NCBI GenBank assembly: GCA_902782395.1 | Contig: CACZNF010000001.1 | Location: 1 to 64,000, forward strand | Source: an uncultured Erysipelotrichaceae bacterium | Lineage (GTDB): Bacteria > Bacillota_I > Bacilli_A > RFN20 > CAG-826 | Length of the DNA: 64,000 nt | Reading direction: 5' to 3' | Part shown: one piece after another, positions 1-7,505 of the stretch | How positions within the stretch are numbered: position 1 is the first letter of the stretch | How the letters are laid out: every line of letters begins with the position of its first letter | Translations under genes and position numbers: made by a program | The notes under the pieces: model-generated | Told to the model about the DNA's origin: nothing | The model's database searches: none | Seen by the model: only the letters and a program-made list of their open reading frames with translations

Positions 1-549
1 GCATTATTGAACGCTAACGATGGTCAATTATTAACCTTCATTATGTATGTCTCAGTTATTGCTATTCCACTCGCTATGTTAGCGTTTATCTATTACATTT
101 CCTTCTCTTCAATTTCTATATATTATCGCACGAACGTGCTCGTCGCGAGCGCATCGCTATTAAAGATGTCAGTCAATAGTACTTACGCTCTTCATCGCAA
201 GAACATGAGGAAAGACTGGTTTGCTTTAAATTGGCCAATGCTTGCCTTATCTTTCTTAGGCATGATTGGTTTTGCGTTATTAGATTTATTAGTTGTGAGA
301 AGGATAGACCTCTTACCAGCGTTTGTCATCGTCGGTGGTGTGGCCTTATTAATGTTCTATCTTCCACTTTATTTCGCTAATATGGAGACCATCTATAAGA
401 AATACGAGCAATATTTCAAAGAAGGTAACCAAAGAGCGATCGAAACAATTCTTCAAAGAATTCAATCTAGCATCGAACTAAGTGAAGAAGAAAAGAAACA
501 TCTTGAAGAGTCACTTAGAGGTATTCAAAGCGATGACAAAGAACAATAA
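1..549 (+). CDS. C-terminal part of an unidentified membrane protein
   Basis: The frame is open to the left edge, so the gene almost certainly starts outside the window; the in-frame TTG at 7 is not a convincing start. The visible part has about three hydrophobic segments (near residues 10-34, 76-95 and 101-121) with a basic loop between the first two. It ends in a charged, helical cytoplasmic-type tail of about 55 residues rich in Glu and Lys. I do not recognise the family. It converges with the tRNA-Gly gene, and the hairpin at 554-571 separates the two. Confidence 0.6.
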   Translation, partial: ALLNANDGQLLTFIMYVSVIAIPLAMLAFIYYISFSSISIYYRTNVLVASASLLKMSVNSTYALHRKNMRKDWFALNWPMLALSFLGMIGFALLDLLVVRRIDLLPAFVIVGGVALLMFYLPLYFANMETIYKKYEQYFKEGNQRAIETILQRIQSSIELSEEEKKHLEESLRGIQSDDKEQ

Positions 550-553
550 AAAA

Positions 554-571
554 CCTAGATTTGCATCTAGG
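554..571 (-). terminator. Terminator of tRNA-Gly
   Basis: A perfect 7-bp stem (CCTAGAT/ATCTAGG, loop TTGC) is followed on the minus strand by a run of T. It lies just downstream of the minus-strand tRNA-Gly and may also stop the convergent membrane-protein transcript. Confidence 0.75.
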
Positions 572-582
572 TATTAAGCATC

Positions 583-656
583 TGGAGCAAGTGACGGGAA
601 TCGAACCCGCATATTAACCTTGGCAAGGTTACGTTCTACCACTGAACTACACCTGC
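583..656 (-). tRNA. tRNA-Gly (GCC)
   Basis: On the minus strand the sequence folds as a cloverleaf: acceptor GCAGGTG pairs with CACTTGC, the anticodon loop TTGCCAA gives anticodon GCC, the T-loop is GGTTCGAATCC, and CCA is encoded. It decodes GGC/GGU. Confidence 0.96.
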
Positions 657-749
657 ATTTGGATTTTCCAAATCGCGCTCAATTATTATATGCAAAAGAA
701 AAAATTCTTGCAACACTAACTTATCAAAATTATTAAAGAGGCAGAAAAT

Positions 750-2420
750 ATGATTACAAACAAGCAATTAGCAGACCTAATTTTCCCAGAAATTACCGAG
801 ACAGTCGATGATTTAGAAAAAAGATATCCTGAAAGGAATTTACCTGAAGGCGCGGAAGTTACACGTTTCGCTCCTAGCCCAACAGGCTTCCTTCATACCG
901 GTTCTTTATTCACATCTTTAGTGTGTCGTAAAGTGGCCAGCCAATCTAAAGGTGTCTTCTATGTGCGTTTAGAAGATACAGATACCAAAAGAGAAATCGC
1001 TGGTTCTGGTGAAGAATTATTAAAACAAATGCACATCTTTGGTATTGATCCAGATGAAGGCTATTTAGGTGACCACGAAGAAGGTAAATACGGTCCATAT
1101 ATCCAATCTAAACGTGCAGATATCTATAAAACCGTTATTAAACAATTATTAGTGGATGGCAAAGCTTATCCATGTTTCTGTACCTCAGAAGATTTAGAAG
1201 AACTCCGTAAGGAACAAGAAAGTAAGAAATTAAACCCTGGTTACTATGGTGAATTCGCTAAATGCAGAAATCTCACCAACGAAGAAAAATACGAAAGAAT
1301 CAAAAACGGTGATAAATTCGTCATTCGTTTCAGAAGCAGTGGTAATCACGAAAACAAAATCACTGTCACCGATTTAATTAAAGGCACATTTGAAATTGCC
1401 CAAAACGATCAAGATATCGTTATTTATAAGAGTGATGGCTTACCAACATACCACTTCGCTCACGCATGCGATGACCATTTCATGAGAACAACCACAGTTA
1501 TTCGTGGTGAAGAATGGGTTGCTTCATTACCAATTCACGTCGAATTATTTGAAACCTTAGGCTGGAAAGCTCCTAAATACGCTCACTTACCAGTCATCAT
1601 GAAAGTGGATGAAGAAACAGGTAATAAACGTAAACTTTCTAAAAGAAAAGATAAAGAAGCCGCTGTTTCATTCTTCATCGAAGATGGCTATTTACCAAAA
1701 TCATTAATCATGTATTTAATGACTATTGCTAACTCTAACTTTGAAGAATGGATTTTAGCCAACAAGTTTGAAGGCATGGAAAACTTCGAATTCTCATTTA
1801 AGAAAATGAACAACGAAGGTGCCTTATTTGATATGGGTAAATTAAACTTCTTTGCGCGTGAGTTGTTAGTTAAATATAACAAAGATGAATTCACAGATTT
1901 AGCCTACGAATACGCCAAGAAATACAACCCAGAACTTCAAAAGACTATTGAATATAATAGAGATTTATTCGCTAATATCATGAATATTGATAGAGAAAAA
2001 GCTAACCCAAGAAAAGACTATGAAAAATTTGGTAATATTTTAGATATTATTGGTTTCTTCTATCAAGATAGATATAACGAAGTTATCAAGCAACCATTAC
2101 CATTTAACGAAAAGTTCTCTAAAGACGCACTTATTGAAGCTTTAAGCGCTATTAAAGATAAACTTGAACCAAATCAAGATGAACAAATCTGGTTCAATGA
2201 TTTAAAAGAAATTGGTGTGGGTTTAGGCTATGCCGCTAATAACAAAGACTATAAAGCTAACCCAGAAGCATACAAAGGCAATATTGGCGATCTAGCGGAA
2301 ATACTTCGTATCACCTTAACAGGTAGAAAGAACGCTCCAAACCTTTGCATGGTAATGTACCTCTTAGGCAAAGAAGAAACACATAGACGTATCAACGCTG
2401 TTATTTCTTTACTTAAATAA
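750..2420 (+). CDS. gltX: Glutamate--tRNA ligase
   Basis: Class I aminoacyl-tRNA synthetase that charges tRNA-Glu in the cytoplasm. The HIGH-type signature appears as FAPSPTGFLHTG near residues 40-50 and the KMSKS-type loop as KLSKRK near residue 293; the C-terminal half is the helical anticodon-binding region. At 556 residues it matches the longer GltX variant of some Firmicutes rather than the roughly 480-residue form. ATG at 750 follows AAAGAGG. A tRNA-Glu gene lies 27 bases downstream, which fits the assignment. No T-box-like leader is visible in the short upstream gap. Confidence 0.95.
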   Translation: MITNKQLADLIFPEITETVDDLEKRYPERNLPEGAEVTRFAPSPTGFLHTGSLFTSLVCRKVASQSKGVFYVRLEDTDTKREIAGSGEELLKQMHIFGIDPDEGYLGDHEEGKYGPYIQSKRADIYKTVIKQLLVDGKAYPCFCTSEDLEELRKEQESKKLNPGYYGEFAKCRNLTNEEKYERIKNGDKFVIRFRSSGNHENKITVTDLIKGTFEIAQNDQDIVIYKSDGLPTYHFAHACDDHFMRTTTVIRGEEWVASLPIHVELFETLGWKAPKYAHLPVIMKVDEETGNKRKLSKRKDKEAAVSFFIEDGYLPKSLIMYLMTIANSNFEEWILANKFEGMENFEFSFKKMNNEGALFDMGKLNFFARELLVKYNKDEFTDLAYEYAKKYNPELQKTIEYNRDLFANIMNIDREKANPRKDYEKFGNILDIIGFFYQDRYNEVIKQPLPFNEKFSKDALIEALSAIKDKLEPNQDEQIWFNDLKEIGVGLGYAANNKDYKANPEAYKGNIGDLAEILRITLTGRKNAPNLCMVMYLLGKEETHRRINAVISLLK

Positions 2421-2447
2421 AAACTCGGGAGTATAATTACTCCTGCT

Positions 2448-2524
2448 GGTCCTATGGAGAAGTGGCTTAACTCATCGCCCTCTCAAGGCGACATTCACGG
2501 GTTCGAATCCCGTTGGGATCACCA
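2448..2524 (+). tRNA. tRNA-Glu (CUC)
   Basis: A 77-base cloverleaf with acceptor GGTCCTA/TGGGATC (two G-U pairs), anticodon loop CTCTCAA giving CUC, T-arm CGGGTTCGAATCCCG, and encoded ACCA. It sits directly behind gltX and is closely related to the UUC isoacceptor at 18181. Confidence 0.93.
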
Positions 2525-2536
2525 AGTTGATTAAAT

Positions 2537-2572
2537 AGGATTGATACAATGTGTCAGTCCTTTTATTTTTTG
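2537..2572 (+). terminator. Terminator of tRNA-Glu(CUC)
   Basis: An 11-bp stem (AGGATTGATAC with GTGTCAGTCCT, two G-U pairs, 3-base loop) is followed by a T tract. Near-identical hairpins occur at 3295 and 18270. Confidence 0.9.
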
Positions 2573-2585
2573 GTATCATATTGTT

Positions 2586-3230
2586 ATGGAAAAAGAAATG
2601 AAACCAATTTACCCAAATGTACAATTTAAAACCTTTTGTTACATCAAAAGCGTAATCACTAGACCAAATATTATAGTGGGCGATTATTCCTATTATGATG
2701 ATAGTGAGGACGGCCCAGAATCTTTTGAAAAACACGTAACCCATCATTATGACTTCATGGGAGATAAACTAATTATCGGTAAATTTGTTGCTATTGCAAG
2801 AGGCGTGGAATTTGTGATGAATGGCGCTAATCACATGTTAGATTGCTTAACAACTTATCCTTTTGAAATCATTGATGAATTCAAAGGTCTATCTAGACCA
2901 TTCGGAGATAGAGGAAACCGTGGAGATACAGTTGTAGGTAACGATGTCTGGATTGGTCAAAACGCCACAATATTGCCAGGAGTTCATATTGGTGACGGTG
3001 CAGTTATTGGCGCTAATGCTGTAGTGGCAAAAGATGTTCCTCCTTATGCGGTTGTCGTAGGTAATCCCGCAGTTGTTAAGAAATATAGATTTGATAAAGA
3101 AACAATTGATCTTCTTTTGGAACTCAAGTGGTGGGACAAAGATATCGAAGAAATCAAAAAACTAATCCCATTACTTACTGGCGATTTAAATCAAAGCAAA
3201 AAAGAATTAAGAGCCTTACTTAAAAAGTAG
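2586..3230 (+). CDS. Vat/CatB-type xenobiotic O-acetyltransferase
   Basis: A left-handed beta-helix acetyltransferase that would use acetyl-CoA to modify a small hydroxylated compound in the cytoplasm. Visible hallmarks are [17 protein letters not shown] (streptogramin acetyltransferase-like active-site His region) and hexapeptide repeats from [19 protein letters not shown] to VGNPAVV. About 214 residues, like VatA/VatD proteins. A longer frame begins at 2541, but that start lies inside the tRNA terminator, so ATG 2586 (or 2598) is preferred; the Shine-Dalgarno is weak. Streptogramin A resistance is possible but the true substrate cannot be read from sequence. Confidence 0.8.
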   Translation: MEKEMKPIYPNVQFKTFCYIKSVITRPNIIVGDYSYYDDSEDGPESFEKHVTHHYDFMGDKLIIGKFVAIARGVEFVMNGANHMLDCLTTYPFEIIDEFKGLSRPFGDRGNRGDTVVGNDVWIGQNATILPGVHIGDGAVIGANAVVAKDVPPYAVVVGNPAVVKKYRFDKETIDLLLELKWWDKDIEEIKKLIPLLTGDLNQSKKELRALLKK

Positions 3231-3235
3231 TGTTT

Positions 3236-3282
3236 GGCTTTTGAGAAGTGTTCAATTGTATCATTTCTGTCCATTTAGGCCA
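3236..3282 (+). pseudogene. Decayed tRNA-Glu remnant
   Basis: The stretch resembles the 5' third of the nearby tRNA-Glu genes (GAGAAGTG matching the D-arm start) and then jumps to CCAACTTAG. That is the CCA end and flank of the tRNA-Glu at 18181. The anticodon arm and most of the T-arm are missing. The usual tRNA-Glu terminator follows. Inference from sequence likeness only. Confidence 0.5.
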
Positions 3283-3294
3283 ACTTAGTTAAAT

Positions 3295-3325
3295 AGGATT
3301 GATACAAGGTATCAGTCCTTTTTCT
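3295..3325 (+). terminator. Terminator (second copy of tRNA-Glu type)
   Basis: AGGATTGATAC pairs with GTATCAGTCCT across a 3-base loop and is followed by TTTTTCTT. It stops transcription after the acetyltransferase or the lost tRNA. Confidence 0.85.
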
Positions 3326-3328
3326 TAT

Positions 3329-3356
3329 TTGCGAATAAGTTAATTTAATATATAAT
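3329..3356 (+). promoter_or_regulatory. Promoter for tcdA
   Basis: A TTGCGA -35 and a perfect TATAAT -10 are separated by 16 bases. The -35 lies inside a small inverted repeat (CTTATT TGCG AATAAG, 3324-3339). The leader to tcdA is about 105 bases and contains complementary segments (CGTTTTTG near 3366 and CAAAAACG near 3422). Confidence 0.65.
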
Positions 3357-3467
3357 ACTACCAGTCGTTTTTGTGGTTCAAATAAGAACGCCTAATTATT
3401 TTTTAGGAGATATGTATTCATCAAAAACGAACATTTTATTAGCACTGCTAATAGGAGGCATATGTTC

Positions 3468-4205
3468 ATGTTGAATCAATTTTCACGAACTCAACTTTTG
3501 ATTGGCAAAAAATCAATGGATGAGTTAGCAAACAAAACCATCGCCATTTTTGGTGTCGGTGGTGTTGGAGGCTACACAGTAGAAGCCTTAGCAAGAAGTG
3601 GCGTTGGTCATTTCGTTCTTATAGATGATGATTTAGTGTGTATCACTAATATAAATAGACAAATTTTAGCGACCATTAAAACAATTGGCTTACCTAAAGT
3701 CGAAGTCGCTAAAGAACGCATTTTACAAATTAATCCTAAAGCCACTGTAGAGACCTACAAGACTTTTTATTTGCCATCAAATCGCGACCAATTTGATTTC
3801 TCTAAATATGACTATGTCGTAGACGCAATCGATACAGTAACCGCTAAAATTGATATCATCGTTCGCTGTTATGAGAATAATATCCCTGTTATCTCCGCTA
3901 TGGGAGCGGGTAATAAAATGAATCCAACAATGTTGGAAGTTAGCGATATTTATAAAACTGAAATGGACCCGTTAGCGAAAGTCATGAGAAGAGAATTAAA
4001 GAAAAGAGGAGTAAAAAAGCTAAAAGTAGTGTACTCGAAAGAAAAAGCAATTACTCCATTGGAACCTATTTTTGACGAAGAAAAACCAGACTCCAAAAGA
4101 AGAAGCATACCAGGATCTACTGCTTTTGTTCCTTCTGTTTCTGGCTTAATCATCGCTAGTGAAGTGGTGAAAGATCTCATAAATTTTGACCCTAACAATA
4201 GATAA
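3468..4205 (+). CDS. tcdA: tRNA threonylcarbamoyladenosine dehydratase
   Basis: An E1-like ThiF-fold enzyme that uses ATP to cyclise t6A37 to ct6A37 in tRNAs. The N-terminus QFSRTQLLIG and the nucleotide-binding loop FGVGGVGGYTVEALARSG are typical of TcdA/CsdL, and NRQ follows in INRQILATIKTIG. Length (245 residues) is normal. Two ATGs are in frame; ATG 3468 lies 9 bases from AGGAGG and ATG 3462 only 3, so 3468 is chosen. A single-gene transcript is likely, with its own promoter upstream. Confidence 0.88.
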   Translation: MLNQFSRTQLLIGKKSMDELANKTIAIFGVGGVGGYTVEALARSGVGHFVLIDDDLVCITNINRQILATIKTIGLPKVEVAKERILQINPKATVETYKTFYLPSNRDQFDFSKYDYVVDAIDTVTAKIDIIVRCYENNIPVISAMGAGNKMNPTMLEVSDIYKTEMDPLAKVMRRELKKRGVKKLKVVYSKEKAITPLEPIFDEEKPDSKRRSIPGSTAFVPSVSGLIIASEVVKDLINFDPNNR

Positions 4206-4543
4206 TAAGATGGGGTGTACTATAATAAATCCATAAAGTTATACCTATACAGGGAGAAATATCAAATAAGTAAATTAGATTACTCTTAGTTATTTAGATA
4301 CGTAAAGCATAGTTTACAGCATACTAATAATGTATAGGACCTATACAATTTAACTATAATTAATAATATATAATAATATCTTTATATAAATATAAAAGGA
4401 TAAATAATAATATATAAAGTGTTTGTTTATTTGGTTAGATAAAAATAGATGTGTAAATAAATGTTGACACAAAAAGCGTAAAACCCATAAACTATTGACC
4501 ATGTAGAACGACTTAGGTTGTTCAATCTATGGAGGAATCGTTT
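4206..4543 (+). promoter_or_regulatory. AT-rich regulatory gap upstream of amt
   Basis: No gene is seen in this stretch. It contains a 17-bp perfect inverted repeat TGTATAGGACCTATACA (4331-4347), an extra half-site CCTATACA (4244-4251), long A/T runs (4350-4450), and a promoter with TTGACA (4464-4469) and TAAACT (4488-4493) separated by 18 bases. TGTAA-N8-TGACA (4452-4469) overlaps the -35 and differs from the GlnR/TnrA consensus TGTNA-N7-TNACA by one spacer base. Nitrogen control is therefore plausible but unproven. Confidence 0.5.
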
Positions 4544-6277
4544 ATGACTATAGAATTCTGGTATTTGATCGGTGCAGCGCTCGTCTTCTTTATGCAAGCA
4601 GGCTTTGCCATGGTGGAGACAGGTTTTACTAGAGCAAAGAACGCTGGCAACATAATTATGAAAAACTTAATGGACTTCTGTATTGGTACAGTGGTCTTTA
4701 TGCTCTTAGGTTTTGGCTTGATGATGGGGGAAGACGCTCTCTTTGGTTTGATTGGTATTCCAAATGTCGATTTATTCGCTAAGTTTGCGGATTTCATTAA
4801 AGAACCTGCTGAAGGTTTCACAGGTGCTTCCACATTTGTCTTTAACTTGGTGTTCTGCGCTACAGCCGCAACAATTGTTTCTGGTTCTATGGCGGAAAGA
4901 ACTAAGTTCTCATCATATTGTACTTATTCCGCAATCATTTCCTTAGTGATTTATCCAATTGAAGCTCACTGGATCTGGGGTGGTGGCTGGTTAGCTAGTA
5001 TCGGCTTCCATGATTACGCTGGTAGTACCGCTATTCACATGGTTGGTGGTATCTCAGCTTTAATCGGTGCCATTTTGTTGGGACCACGTATTGGTAAATA
5101 TGTCCGTAACAAAGAAGGCAAAGTTACTAAAGTAAATGCTATCCCAGGTCACTCTATTCCATTAGGTGCCTTAGGTGCATTCATTCTCTGGTTTGGCTGG
5201 TATGGCTTTAATGGTGCCGCTGCTACAAGTACATCAGAATTAGCAACCATCTTCTTAAACACCACAATTGCTCCAGCAGTAGCGACAGTTACAACAATGA
5301 TCTTTACCTGGATTAAAAACGGTAAACCAGATGTCTCTATGTGTATCAATGCTTGCTTAGCAGGTTTAGTTGGTATTACCGCTGGTTGTGCGGCAATGGA
5401 TGCCATTGGTTCTACAGTAGTCGGTATTGTTTCTGGCTTATTAGTAGTGATTGTTGTTGAGGGTTTAGACTTAAAACTTCATATCGATGACCCAGTTGGT
5501 GCGGTTGGTGTCCATATGGCTAATGGTATCTGGGGCACAATTGCCGTTGGTTTATTAGCTAATCCAAATGCTCCAGCGGGATTAAATGGCTTATTCTACA
5601 CTGGTAATTGGTACCAATTAGGTGTCCAATGCTTAGGCGTTGTTGCTGTAGCCGCTTATACAGTCGTCCTCATGACCATTTGCTTCTTAATTATGAAAAA
5701 GACCATCGGTTTACGTGTTAGTAAAAACGAAGAACTTAAAGGTCTTGATAGCACTGAACATGGTTTACCATCCGCTTACGCTGACTTTGCTCCATCCACA
5801 GTGGCTTATGCTGATTACATTAAAGAAGATGCAGTGGTGACAGGAGATGTCCCACCAGCGGAAGCTATTGAAGTGAAAATGGAAACAGCGTCAGTTGCTA
5901 AGACCAAAAAGACTACTGGTCCTAAGTTCAGCAAGGTGGAAATTATCTTTAAAGAAGAACGCCTATATGCTCTTAAAGACGCAATGAGTAAATTAGGTAT
6001 TACTGGTATGACAGTATCCCATGTTATGGGTTATGGTGTACAGCAAGGACATACCGAAGTGTATAGAGGTGTTGCGGTTGAAACTAACTTAATGCCAAAA
6101 GTCCAAGTCGATATGGTTGTTAGTAAGATTCCAGTTAGAGACGTTATCGATACCGCGAAGAGTGTGCTTTATACCGGTCATATCGGTGATGGTAAGATCT
6201 TTGTCTACGATGTTGAAAACGTTGTTAAAGTGAGAACCGGTGAAGAAGGTTACGCTGCTTTACAAGACATAGAATAA
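4544..6277 (+). CDS. amt: Ammonium transporter fused to a P-II regulator domain
   Basis: Residues 1 to about 400 are an Amt/AmtB channel with 11 or so membrane helices, the opening FMQAGFAMVETGF, and the two pore histidines in TAIHMVGG (near 164) and GVHMANG (near 323). After a linker, residues from about 460 to 577 form a complete P-II (GlnB/GlnK) domain with GHTEVYRG, the B-loop TGHIGDGKIFV and VRTGE. Separate GlnK normally blocks AmtB, so the fusion would regulate in cis. The T-loop Tyr that is uridylylated in proteobacteria is replaced (RGVAV). ATG 4544 follows GGAGG by 7 bases; an upstream ATG at 4529 has no ribosome site. Confidence 0.93.
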   Translation: MTIEFWYLIGAALVFFMQAGFAMVETGFTRAKNAGNIIMKNLMDFCIGTVVFMLLGFGLMMGEDALFGLIGIPNVDLFAKFADFIKEPAEGFTGASTFVFNLVFCATAATIVSGSMAERTKFSSYCTYSAIISLVIYPIEAHWIWGGGWLASIGFHDYAGSTAIHMVGGISALIGAILLGPRIGKYVRNKEGKVTKVNAIPGHSIPLGALGAFILWFGWYGFNGAAATSTSELATIFLNTTIAPAVATVTTMIFTWIKNGKPDVSMCINACLAGLVGITAGCAAMDAIGSTVVGIVSGLLVVIVVEGLDLKLHIDDPVGAVGVHMANGIWGTIAVGLLANPNAPAGLNGLFYTGNWYQLGVQCLGVVAVAAYTVVLMTICFLIMKKTIGLRVSKNEELKGLDSTEHGLPSAYADFAPSTVAYADYIKEDAVVTGDVPPAEAIEVKMETASVAKTKKTTGPKFSKVEIIFKEERLYALKDAMSKLGITGMTVSHVMGYGVQQGHTEVYRGVAVETNLMPKVQVDMVVSKIPVRDVIDTAKSVLYTGHIGDGKIFVYDVENVVKVRTGEEGYAALQDIE

Positions 6278-6297
6278 TCATTAATCAATTTAGAAAT

Positions 6298-6322
6298 AGG
6301 GTTGCTTGAGCAATCCTTTTTC
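6298..6322 (+). terminator. Terminator of amt
   Basis: AGGGTTGCT pairs with AGCAATCCT (one G-U) and is followed by TTTTTCTTCT. Confidence 0.85.
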
Positions 6323-6362
6323 TTCTGAAAAGCTGTATAATTGAAATAAGGGAGTTTGCTAT

Positions 6363-6641
6363 ATGAACGAAATCAGAATTGAATACAGCGAAAAGACCAA
6401 CCAATCCTTAGCGTTCGATAACGATAAGATTATTGGGCATTGTGATTACCAAATTAAAGAAGGCAAATGGTATATTACCCATACTATGGTGAATAGTGAA
6501 TACGGGGGACGTGGTATTGCTAAACAACTTGTAAAAGAAGTCATTAAACAAGCTAGAAGTAGAAATATCAAAATTGTTCCAATCTGCTCATATGTCCAAA
6601 AAATGATGCTTGATAATGACGAATATAAAGACGTCTTATAA
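6363..6641 (+). CDS. Small GNAT-like N-acetyltransferase (COG2388/YjdJ type)
   Basis: A 92-residue protein with the short GNAT fold of the COG2388 family. VNSEYGGRGIAKQLVKEVI is the acetyl-CoA-binding motif (R/Q-x-x-G-x-G/A form), and IVPICSYVQKMM follows as in family members. The substrate is unknown. It starts at ATG 6363 after GGGAG. It stands between the amt terminator and a hairpin at 6669, so it is probably monocistronic. Confidence 0.8.
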   Translation: MNEIRIEYSEKTNQSLAFDNDKIIGHCDYQIKEGKWYITHTMVNSEYGGRGIAKQLVKEVIKQARSRNIKIVPICSYVQKMMLDNDEYKDVL

Positions 6642-6668
6642 TCAATCGTAATTTTGTTACAATTAGTC

Positions 6669-6703
6669 AAGGTTTTGTGATAATATATCACAGGACCTTT
6701 TAT
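6669..6703 (+). promoter_or_regulatory. Hairpin with perfect palindrome ahead of the C39-like gene
   Basis: TGTGATA-ATA-TATCACA (6676-6692) is a perfect inverted repeat. AAGGT (6669) and ACCTT (6695) extend it, followed by TTTATTT. It can be read as a terminator for the GNAT gene or as an operator over a -10 (GATAAT) for the next gene, whose ATG is only 6 bases after the stem. Both readings are possible. Confidence 0.55.
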
Positions 6704-6705
6704 TT

Positions 6706-7392
6706 ATGAAAAAATCAAATTCCAGAAGAAAAAGAAGAATTGTGGTTTCCATTATTATGGGATTCCTTTTTGTTCTTGCTCTTGCCGTTGTCGTGCCTTT
6801 TGGTATTTTAGGCATTAGAACAAATCGCTTAAATAAGGACTATGAGTATTTAAAAAGCGACGCTACTTATGCCCAAAAGGTCGAAGTTACAAATATTAAT
6901 TTAGTTAAACAACATGTTTCATGTGGTTACGCCTCTATAGAAATGATGTCTGAGCATTATGGTAAAAAAGTTACTGAAGATGATTTGGACGCTAAAAATA
7001 ATGGTGCGGTTTCTACCGCCTCAACATCTGGTTTCTTAAAGGAAATCAACGCCTCTATTGAAGGAAAAGATTTCGTAAAGAAAACATATCTCGCTAATGA
7101 TGATTATTTAAAAACTATCCATGATGCATTAAGTAATAACGATCCAGTCGCTGTTGAGTGGGCTGCTTTGCTTGAAGATGAATGGACACTACATTTCTCT
7201 GTTGTGACTTCTATGGACTTAGCTAACGACCGAATCGTTATTTATAATCCATACGGTTATATTGAATCTCTTAAGAGTGAAGAATTCATCTCGAGAACAA
7301 CGTTTAAAGCCTATAAAAACTTACCGTTATTTTTAAACTTTGGCTTTGCTTTTGGCGCTTTTGATAAGAACGCCTTATTTTACGCTAAATAA
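6706..7392 (+). CDS. Membrane-anchored C39-like peptidase family protein
   Basis: One N-terminal membrane segment (about residues 11-36) after a basic stretch anchors an extracellular papain-like domain. Candidate catalytic residues are Cys73 in HVSCGYASIEMM, His163 in LHFSVV and Asn181 in YNPYG, in the order expected for C39-like (C39_2) peptidases. The role is unknown: these proteins process leader peptides or wall proteins, and some are inactive. No bacteriocin transporter or precursor is nearby, so the target cannot be inferred. It has its own upstream region and ends before a weak hairpin. Confidence 0.7.
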   Translation: MKKSNSRRKRRIVVSIIMGFLFVLALAVVVPFGILGIRTNRLNKDYEYLKSDATYAQKVEVTNINLVKQHVSCGYASIEMMSEHYGKKVTEDDLDAKNNGAVSTASTSGFLKEINASIEGKDFVKKTYLANDDYLKTIHDALSNNDPVAVEWAALLEDEWTLHFSVVTSMDLANDRIVIYNPYGYIESLKSEEFISRTTFKAYKNLPLFLNFGFAFGAFDKNALFYAK

Positions 7393-7443
7393 ACGAAAAT
7401 CGTTTAAATTATCCTAGATTTGCAGGCTTTTTACCTTAAAAAG

Positions 7444-7473
7444 TTGCTTTTATATGCAGGTGCGCGCTATATT
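7444..7473 (+). promoter_or_regulatory. Promoter for the acidic membrane protein gene
   Basis: TTGCTT and TATATT are separated by 18 bases, upstream of an AAGGAGA ribosome site and ATG 7506. Confidence 0.5.
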
Positions 7474-7505
7474 ATATGCAAGAAATACAGGTAAGGAGAA
7501 AGCCT

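Noticed and set aside
2428..2443. GGAGTA/TACTCC hairpin after gltX as a terminator
   Set aside because: No T tract follows, and the tRNA starts 5 bases later; at best a processing signal.
2472..2747. Minus-strand frame across tRNA-Glu and the acetyltransferase
   Set aside because: It covers a tRNA, a terminator and a well-supported plus-strand gene, and has no ribosome site.
3412..3474. Short frame MYSSKTNILLALLIGGICSC upstream of tcdA as a leader peptide
   Set aside because: The AGGAGA is only about 2 bases from the ATG and there is no attenuator structure; it overlaps the tcdA ribosome site and may be chance.
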